This document shows positions 33,463 to 41,400 of a stretch of DNA of 42,931 nucleotides, one piece after another. The notes under the pieces are model-generated. The model searched no databases and was not told where the DNA came from. It saw only the letters and a program-made list of their open reading frames with translations. The DNA comes from Streptomyces sp. NRRL S-31 (GTDB taxonomy: Bacteria; Actinomycetota; Actinomycetes; Streptomycetales; Streptomycetaceae): positions 1 to 42,931 of the forward strand of contig NZ_JOCB01000125.1 of the NCBI RefSeq assembly GCF_000718775.1. Direction: 5' to 3'. Each line of letters begins with the position of its first letter. Position 1 is the first letter of the stretch. Position numbers and translations under genes: made by a program.

Positions 33463-34054
33463 GGCAGTCTCCACTCGTTCCGCGGGTTTCGGCGTCACGC
33501 TGCGTGCCGGCCCGCCGTCGGACCCGGCCGTGGCGACAGTGCGGCACGGACGCTCGTCACGGTGCGGAGCCCCCGGGCCGGACGGGCGGACCCCGGCGCG
33601 CCGCGGCCCGTTTCCGGGCAACCAGGAGCGCCCGCACGACGGGATCCGGACTGATGCGCCGACCGGCCGGTCCCGTGGCACAAACCTAGGGTCCGCCGCG
33701 ACGTCGGGCATCGGTCGGATGACTCACTCCCGCGTGCGGGGCCTCGTGCGTCGGCCGGGGCCGGGCGGGCACGGCGGCGGCCGTGGCGGGCACGGCGCCC
33801 GACGGGCCGGGAGTGCCGGCACCCGTCCGTCGACGGGCTCATCCCGGTGGAGCCCGTTCCGGCGGAAGAGGCCTGGTGCGAGCCGTTACGGCGGCCGGGC
33901 GGGACGGCTGCCGCCGGAGCACCAGCCGATTCGCGGATGCCGGGCGCCCGGGAAGGGACGATGCTAAGGCGTGGGGGTGACCGGGCCGGTGCACCATCGT
34001 GGCTCCGGTCACCGCCGGCCACAACCGGTTCGCCTCTGCGAAGGACGTACAGTC
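33463..34054. promoter_or_regulatory. Divergent promoter region between SARP and flavoprotein genes
   Basis: 592 bases with no gene. A GC palindrome GACCGGCCGGTC lies at 33661-33672. A 9-bp inverted repeat GGTGACCGG/CCGGTCACC (33976-33984 with 34005-34013) lies about 40 bases before the flavoprotein start and may fold in its 5' UTR. No CACATGTG/ACACGTGT copy was found here. Confidence 0.4.
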
Positions 34055-35440
34055 ATGATCGATTCCCGGGACGTCGTCGAGGACGTCGACCTGCTGGTGG
34101 TGGGCGGCGGCAAGGCGGGAAAGACCCTGGCCATGGACCTCGCGCGAGCCGGTCGCAGAGTCGTCATGGTCGAGCGCGGCATGATCGGGGGCACCTGCGT
34201 CAATGTGGCGTGCATCCCCACCAAGTCCCTGGTGACGAGTTCCCGGCTCGCCCGCCGAGCCGCCGCCGCCCAGTCGCTCGGACTGAGCATCGGCAAGCTC
34301 GAGGTGGACGTGCGCATGCTGCGCTCCCACAAGGACGGCGTGGTCGCGGACATGGTGGCCCTCAACCATCACCAGTTCCTGGACAGCGGGATGGATTTCG
34401 TCCTCGGCACGGCGCGCTTCGTGGCGGAGCGGACGGTCGGGATCGACCTGAACGACGGCGGACGCCGGGTGGTGCGTGGCGCGGACGTCGTGATCAACAC
34501 CGGCACGGTCCCGCACCTGCCCTCGGTGCCGGGGCTGGCCGGCGCGGCACCGCTGAACAGCGAGACGATCATGGATCTCGAGCGCATCCCGGAGCGTCTC
34601 GTGGTGATCGGCGGCGGCTACGTCGGCCTGGAGTTCGCGCACATGTTCGCGGCCTTCGGGAGCGAGGTCACGGTACTCGACCGCGGTCCGCGTCTGCTGC
34701 CGCGGGAGGACGCCGACATCTCCGGGGTGCTCACCGAGTGCCTGCGTGAGGACGGTGTCGAGGTGCTCACGGGGGTCACCGTCAAGGATGTCGCCCGCGA
34801 GGACGCCGTGCGCCTCACACTCGAGGACGGCCGGACACTCGTCGCCGACGACGTGCTCGCTGCCACGGGGCGCGACCCGGTGACCCGGGATCTGGGTCTG
34901 GACGCGGCGGGGGTGCGGACCGACGAACGCGGCTTCGTGCGCGTCGACGACACCCTTGCCACCGACGCCCCGCACACCTGGGCGGTGGGCGACGTGGCGG
35001 GCAGTCCGCAGTTCACACATGTCTCGCTGGACGACTACCGCGTCGTGAAGGCCGGTATCACGGGCGGTACGCGCACCACCGCCGGGCGCCTGGTCCCGTG
35101 GAACCTCTTCACCGACCCGGAACTGGCCCGGGTGGGACTGACCGAGGAGCAGGCCCGCGCCACGGGCCGCGACGTCCGGGTCGCGAGGCTGCCCGTCAAG
35201 GCCATTCCGCGGGCCCGCACCATGCGCGAGACCCGCGGCCTGTGGAAGGCGGTCGTGGACCGGAACACCGAGGAGATCCTGGGGGTGGCGCTGCTCGGCC
35301 CCGACTCGTCCGAAGTCCTCACCGTGGTGCAGACGGCCATGTGGGCCGGCCTGCCCTTCACCCGGCTCCGGGACGGGATCATCGCGCATCCGACCATGGC
35401 CGAGGGACTGAACGCGCTGTTCACCAGCTGGGTGGACTGA
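34055..35440 (+). CDS. Mercuric-reductase/dihydrolipoamide-dehydrogenase-like FAD-NAD(P) disulfide oxidoreductase
   Basis: A 461-aa class I pyridine nucleotide-disulfide oxidoreductase. The FAD motif is GGGKAG (17-22). The redox disulfide is GGTCVNVACIPTK, with Cys48 and Cys53. The NAD(P) motif is VVIGGGYVGLEFAH, and the C-terminal IIAHPTMAEGLN has the His-x4-Glu acid-base pair. The N-terminal metal-binding domain and C-terminal cysteine pair of true MerA are absent, so mercury reduction is unlikely. A role in disulfide or electrophile reduction is more probable. ATG 34055 follows GAAGGAC. It is divergent from the SARP gene and ends at a shared terminator with the giant gene. The physiological substrate is unknown. 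Confidence 0.9.
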   Translation: MIDSRDVVEDVDLLVVGGGKAGKTLAMDLARAGRRVVMVERGMIGGTCVNVACIPTKSLVTSSRLARRAAAAQSLGLSIGKLEVDVRMLRSHKDGVVADMVALNHHQFLDSGMDFVLGTARFVAERTVGIDLNDGGRRVVRGADVVINTGTVPHLPSVPGLAGAAPLNSETIMDLERIPERLVVIGGGYVGLEFAHMFAAFGSEVTVLDRGPRLLPREDADISGVLTECLREDGVEVLTGVTVKDVAREDAVRLTLEDGRTLVADDVLAATGRDPVTRDLGLDAAGVRTDERGFVRVDDTLATDAPHTWAVGDVAGSPQFTHVSLDDYRVVKAGITGGTRTTAGRLVPWNLFTDPELARVGLTEEQARATGRDVRVARLPVKAIPRARTMRETRGLWKAVVDRNTEEILGVALLGPDSSEVLTVVQTAMWAGLPFTRLRDGIIAHPTMAEGLNALFTSWVD

Positions 35441-35449
35441 AGCGAGTGC

Positions 35450-35480
35450 GGGGCGGGGCGGGCATCGATGGCCCCGCCCC
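35450..35480. terminator. Bidirectional terminator between flavoprotein and giant gene
   Basis: GGGGCGGGGC (35450-35459) pairs perfectly with GCCCCGCCCC (35471-35480) around an 11-nt loop. It sits between two convergent stop codons and can serve both. Confidence 0.75.
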
Positions 35481-35493
35481 CGTGGGGATAGTG

Positions 35494-38400
35494 CTACGAA
35501 CCCAAGGCGTTCGCGTCGCCGGTGCCGTGTGCGGCCTGTTCGTCGGTCGGGTGGGGGTCGGGATACGGGGTGCGCCGGGGCCGGTCGTCTCCCCGCAGGA
35601 TGTCGAGGATCCGCTGTTCCACCGCGCGGGTGCCGGAGGCACCGTCGCGGCCGGCCCCGTCGCTGTCGTCGGTGGCGATGTGCTCGGTGCCGCTCTCCTC
35701 GGTGCCGCTCTCCTCGGTGGCGATGTCTTCCGTGGCGATGTACTCGGCGCCGCTGTCCACGGTGGCCCGGTCGCGGGCGCCGGCCGCGTCGGCGGCCTGG
35801 ACTCCGGCCACGGCCTGCGGCCGGGTGGTGCCGGTGTGGGACGCACCCGTCACGTCGTCGGGGTGCCTGATGGGTACGCCTGTCCGGTCGAACAGGGCGA
35901 CGACGGTGTCGTCCCCGGGGACGGTGGCGTCGTCGGGCAGGAGCCGGCCGCCGTCCCGGACGTCGAGGGCGGTCCACAGCACCCCGCCGTCCCGGGTGTG
36001 GTAGGCGGCCAGGGCGTGGGGGCCACCGGTCCGCGGGGAGGTGTCCAGTACCAGCGCGAAGGTGCCCTCGCCCCGTTCCCGGAGAACCCGGGTCACCGCG
36101 GTCCGGCTCCCGTCGAGCCGCTGCCACTCGACGCTCTCCGGGAGCGCGGCGGGTCGCGTGCCCGCCCGGTCGGGCAGGAGGACGGCGTCCCGCAGCTCCG
36201 CCAGGAGCCGCAAGGCCGGGTTCGGCGTCTCCGGTCGGGTGTCGGGCATGCGTGCGACGGCCCGGAGAGCGTCGTCCGCGGCCGCCGAGAACTCCGCCCG
36301 GTTCAGTGCGGTGGACGGCGGCCGGTCCAGGGTGCGCAGGTGGATGTTGCCGAGGACGTACCGGTGGGCCCCGTCGGGACCGCGCACGGTGACCTTGGCG
36401 ACGGCCGCGACCTGGTAGCCGGTGACCCCTGTGCCGTCCGGTGACGGCTGCGTGGTGCCGGCGCGGAGGTAGAGGCGTTCCTGCCGGCCGATGCCCGCGG
36501 TCCGCCCGCGTTGCGGCCGGTTCCCGGCCGAGGCCCCGAGGCTGAAGCCCTGGCCGCCGCTCAGGCCGGCGGTCGGGGCCGTTCTGGCGGTCACGCCGGA
36601 CGTGGCGCCGGAGGAGGTGACCTCGATGTCGTCCTGGGAGAAGTCCACACCGGCGTAGACGGTCACGGGGTCGTACAACTGGACACGCAGCGCCGGGCCG
36701 TCGACTCCGGGGCCGCCGACGAACGGGGCGACGTTCTCGGCCTTCAGTTCGACCAGCCGGTCGGTGCGGATGAGTTCCCGCAGCCGAATCAGCAGGCCCT
36801 CGGTCGACAGCGTCTGTGCGGACGGCCCCTCTCTCCGTTCCAGTGCCGGTGCGACCTCGCGCAGAGCCCGTGCGAGGTGGGGCAGGGCGTCGAAGTGATG
36901 GATCTCCAAGGGTCCGCGCGGTCTCCAGGCGCCGGTGCGCAGGATGGGCCCGAAGGAGACGGTGACGCTGTCCCCCGGGGCCGCCGTTGCCTCCGCGGGG
37001 TCGTCGGAGACGACCACTGGTGTGACGACGGGGCCGGGCCAGTGTTCCGGACCGGTTGCCTCGTTCACGCCGCCGAAGCGGATGGTCGCGGTGATCGCGG
37101 CCACCGCGGACGCGCGCAGCGGGGCTCGGACCGCCCCGTCGAGCCGGCTCGCGCGCAGGAGCGCGTCCGCGAGAACGGCGGCGCCGTCGTGGACGACCCG
37201 GGGCAGGAGCAGGCGGGGCAGCATCCCCAGGACGTTCTCCAGTGACCGGGCCGAAGCTTCGACGTGGACGGTGTAGGGCACGCCGGTGGCCTCCAGGACG
37301 GTGTGCTCGCCGGCGTGCAGCCACACCCGTCGGTCCCGGGTGTGCGTCCGTCCCCAGGTGTTGCTGTGCTCGTTGCCGTCGCCGAGCGAGGCGCCGACGA
37401 GGCCCTTGACCGGGAAAGTGACGTTGACGGCCCTGCTGCGGCTGTCGGAGGAGCTGTGTGCCGTGGCGCCCGGTCCGGCGAGTGCCGAGCCCTCGCCGGT
37501 GGACCGGAGGAGCTGTGTCTCCAGGCCTTTGCCGGACACGGTCGGCCGGCCGCGGACCTTTTCGAACCCGGGCGTCGGATCGGCTCTGACCGACAGGGTC
37601 ACCAGATAGGGGCCGAGCCATCCCGTGTAGGGGAAGGACACCGACATGTGCCGTGTGGCGACGGCCTGGGCCAGGCCGCGTTCGGACGTCATCTCCTGCA
37701 CGGCCTTGGCGGCCTGCGGGGTGTAGGAGGTGCTGCCCGGGGTGAGGGCACCGGGGGCGACGGCGTTCACCGTCCGCCGTACCTCGTCGATCAGATGAGG
37801 GTGTCCGGGGTGGGGGGCGATCTCCGTGACGGCCGCCAGACCCAGGTTTCCGCTCGCGACGAAGGAGGCGGGCAGCGGCCTGTCGGGCACGGCCGCCGGT
37901 GCGGGGCCGGACGTCGCGGCGTCGGCGGCCGTCGTGGTGTGGGCCCCTGACGTGGGGCCGGCCGCTGTCGCCGGTTCGGGGGCGCTGGGGGGCGCCGCGT
38001 CGGTGCGTGCGACGAGTGCGGACAGTCCGGCGTCTTTGTGCAGGTCCGTGGCGTGCACGAGGAAGTCGACGGCCTCCGCCGCCTCGACGGCGACGGTCCG
38101 CTCCGGCCGGCGGGGCAGCAGGCCGGCCAGCAGCCCGGGCCGGCCGGGAAGCACCTTGGCCGTCACGACCAGGCCGGCCCGGAAGTGGTGCCCGGGCAAG
38201 GGGCCTTCCTCGGTGGTGATGCGGTAGCTCGTGCTGCGGTCCGAACGGGTCGTGCCCGCGCCGCCGCTGAAGCCCTCGCCGTAACGGGCGGAGAACCCGA
38301 TCGGGGCAGCGACCGTTCCGAAGGTGCCCGAGGGGGTGTGCCCGGCGCCGTGGGAGCCGGTGACGTCCGTCCCGCTGCCGGCCATGTGCCACCGCTCGGT

Positions 38401-41400
38401 CACCACGCCGTCGGAGGCGCGGGGCAGCCGCCGCACATCCGTGAGATAGGCGTGCAGCTGCACCTGGACGTCACCGAGGGGGACCAGGACACCACCGGGG
38501 TCGCGGATCATGGCGGGGAGCAGGTCGAGGAGATGGGAGAGCGAGAGCGCGCTGCGGACCAGGACCGGAAGCATCGAGGCGGGGTTCCGGGGGTCCTCGC
38601 CGACGGTGGCCTCCCGCAGCCGGCCGGCCGCCAAGGACAGGTGCGAGGGACGGCGCGGCTCCCGGTCCGTGTCGCCCCTGTCGTCGTAGGAGCCCGGCAT
38701 CCTGGGTCCCAGGTCCGCCATTTCGTGGGCCGGGGCCTCTCCGGCGTCGCCGGCCGCCCCGGCTGCCCGGGCGTCCGGTCCGGCACCGACGGCGCGCAGC
38801 ACCGCCTCCTGGACGGCCTCGGCCGCCGTCAGCCGCTCCAGGAACGCGGCCCGGGGGTAGAAGCGGGGTTCCTCCCCGGCCGCACGGCGGGCCAGCGTCG
38901 TCTCGTCCTCCGCGGTGACGTCGCGGATGCGGGGCCGGGGAGTGGCCCCGTCCTGCCCGGGTTCTTCGAGCATCCGGTAGTCGGGGACGGCCATGCGCAC
39001 CCGCACCTCGGCGGCCAGGTCCGTCATGTTCTCGTACGAGAAGCGTGCCCGGAGCAGCCCGGGTCGCTCCGTGATGTGCACACCCGGGGAGCTGATGAAG
39101 TACTGCTCCTCGCCGATCGAGGTGGCGGCGGCGTCGGTGACTCCGGACTGCCGGCTGTAGCCGTATCCGACTTCACCGCTGAGGCCGGCCGAGGCGCTGA
39201 CGGGGCCGCCGCCCGACACGGAGAGACCCGCGCTGAGTGCCGCCGTGCTGCGGGTGCGCTGCTCGGTCGCCTCACCGAACGACGCGGTGAAGTTGAGGAC
39301 CCTGATGTCCGGGGCGAACAGCAGGTGGGAGACTTCCGCGTCCGGCTCACCGGTCCGGAGCGGTTCCACACCGACCCTGACGGCCAGCCGCGACACGCCG
39401 ATCGGCCCGGGCAGTTCGAAGACCAGCACCCGCGGTTCGGTCACCAGGTCGCGCAGTCCCGCGGCGGTCCGGGCCTCCTCCAGCAACCGGGCGTTGACCA
39501 GCCGGTGCCGGTTCGTCACGGCGTCACCCGAGGCCGCTCCCTCACCCGGCAGGTAGCCGAGCCCGTGGAGTACGTTCCTCAGTTCCCCGAAGAGACCCTC
39601 GGCACCGGTCATGCCCACCGGGGTCGACAACAGGCCGGGCGCGTTCTCGCGCACGTCACGCGGCGGATGCACACGTGTCGGCGTCCGGCCGGGAGGCGCC
39701 TGTACCGAAGCGGCGGCCGGCACCCGCAGGGTCACCGGGTACGCGGCGTCGGCGGAGGCCAGCGGTCCGCCCCGCGGCTCCAGAGGGGCGCCCTCGGCTC
39801 GCACCAGGCGAATCCTGGGCCTCAGCTCGGCCCGCTGGAGCACATGGGGCGCGGAGGAGCGCAGACCGAAGGACTTGAGAACTCCGTGCGAGGTGCTGAT
39901 GCCGTGACTCTCCCGGTACTGGGTGCCGAGGTTGCCGGCGAGGTGCAGTCCGCCCCCCAGCCAGCCCAGGTCGCCGCTCACGCTCAGTCCGACGCCGTTG
40001 GTCACGGACAACCCGGTGGCGGACGACGTGACCCGGATGATGTCGCCGGACTCCAGCACCGTGTTGGTCGTCCGGCCCAGGTATCCCGTGGAGTCGGACC
40101 AGACCAGGTCGAACTGCAACGTGAAGAAACCGACCGCCGTGCCCCGGGTGTCGTGCAGGAGGGGCGAGGCGGGGACGACGAAGCCGCCGCGTACGTTCCC
40201 CTCGGAGAAGTAGTGCCTGAGCACCTCCCGGGATTCCGGCGCCAGGTCACGCACCTCCGGGAAGCCTTCGAGGACCGCCAGGTACAGCAGCTCATGATGG
40301 GGGAAGGCATCGACGCCGACGAGCGGGACCTGCTCCTTGACGACCTCCCACGGCGCCGGCCTCAGCCGGGTCTCCGGGCTCTCCCCGGCCGCGCGCAGCA
40401 GGTGGGCGGGGAAGAAGGCCGGCTGCTCCCAGGACAGACCCGGCACACGTTGCCAGGACTGCGCCCCCGGTCCCGCCGAGTACGTCTCCTCGGTGGGCGT
40501 CGTCAGCCGGTACTCCAACGTGGCGTCGTAGTGGTAGAGCTCGGAGTGCTCCGCGTGCGCGCCCTGGAGGTTGATCGACCGGGTCGTGACGGACGCGGAC
40601 ACCGTTGTCGCCCGCTGGTTGACGGTGGCGGAGATCCGGGGGCCGATCGCGGCGGACTGCGGGGCGTGTGAGCCGGTGAGGGCCAACGGCCGGGGCCAGG
40701 CGAGGCTGCCGGTCCGCACATCGCTGTTCCCGCCCGACACCCCGGAGGCGGTCGTGGGCAGCGTCCAGTGCTGCACTCCACCGGGCCGGTCCGCCAGCCG
40801 GAGGACGGCCTGTCGCGGGGCGGCCAGCCGCTGCCGCACCCGGAGCACGTAGGGAATGCCGCGGGAGCGGAACGGCTCTGCGATCTCCACGCCCCCGCTG
40901 CCCAGGAGGTCGCGCTGGCGTGCCGCGAGAGCGGCGGGGGTGAGGCGCTCGGCCAGGGCGTCCTCAAGGCTCCGGTGGCCACCGGCGAGTTGCCCGGCCC
41001 AGGCGCTCATCGTGCCCAGGAGGCCCGGGCGCCCGCCGGGACGGTCGGCTAGGTCCCGGATCACCTGGGCCCGCAGCAGCGCGACGGGCTCCTCGGGGAT
41101 GGGTGCCAAGTGGACCAGGCCCAGCTCACCGGCACCGTCGTCCCGTGCCAGGCGGGCGACCGCCTCGGGCAGGGAGGGCTCGGTCACCGGGTGCGGGGTG
41201 ACGGTACCGTCCGGCCTGGCGGGAGCCGGACCCCCGCCTTCGGAACCGGTCGCCCCGGACGTCTGCTCCTCGGCGGACAATGCGTCACCGTGCGGCGCCG
41301 CGTCACCGGGTCCGCCGCGCCCACCGGCACCCGGCACCGCTCCGGCTGTTGTCCGGGCGAACTCACGCGCCTTGGCCTCGGCCGCCGTCGTGCCGTGCTC

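Noticed and set aside
31426..35440. An antibiotic biosynthetic gene cluster around the SARP regulator
   Set aside because: No polyketide synthase, NRPS, terpene or other core biosynthetic gene is visible on either side.
33839..38392. 1517-codon open frame on the - strand across the flavoprotein and giant gene
   Set aside because: Arg/Pro/His-rich shadow overlapping two genes with recognisable domains in other frames.
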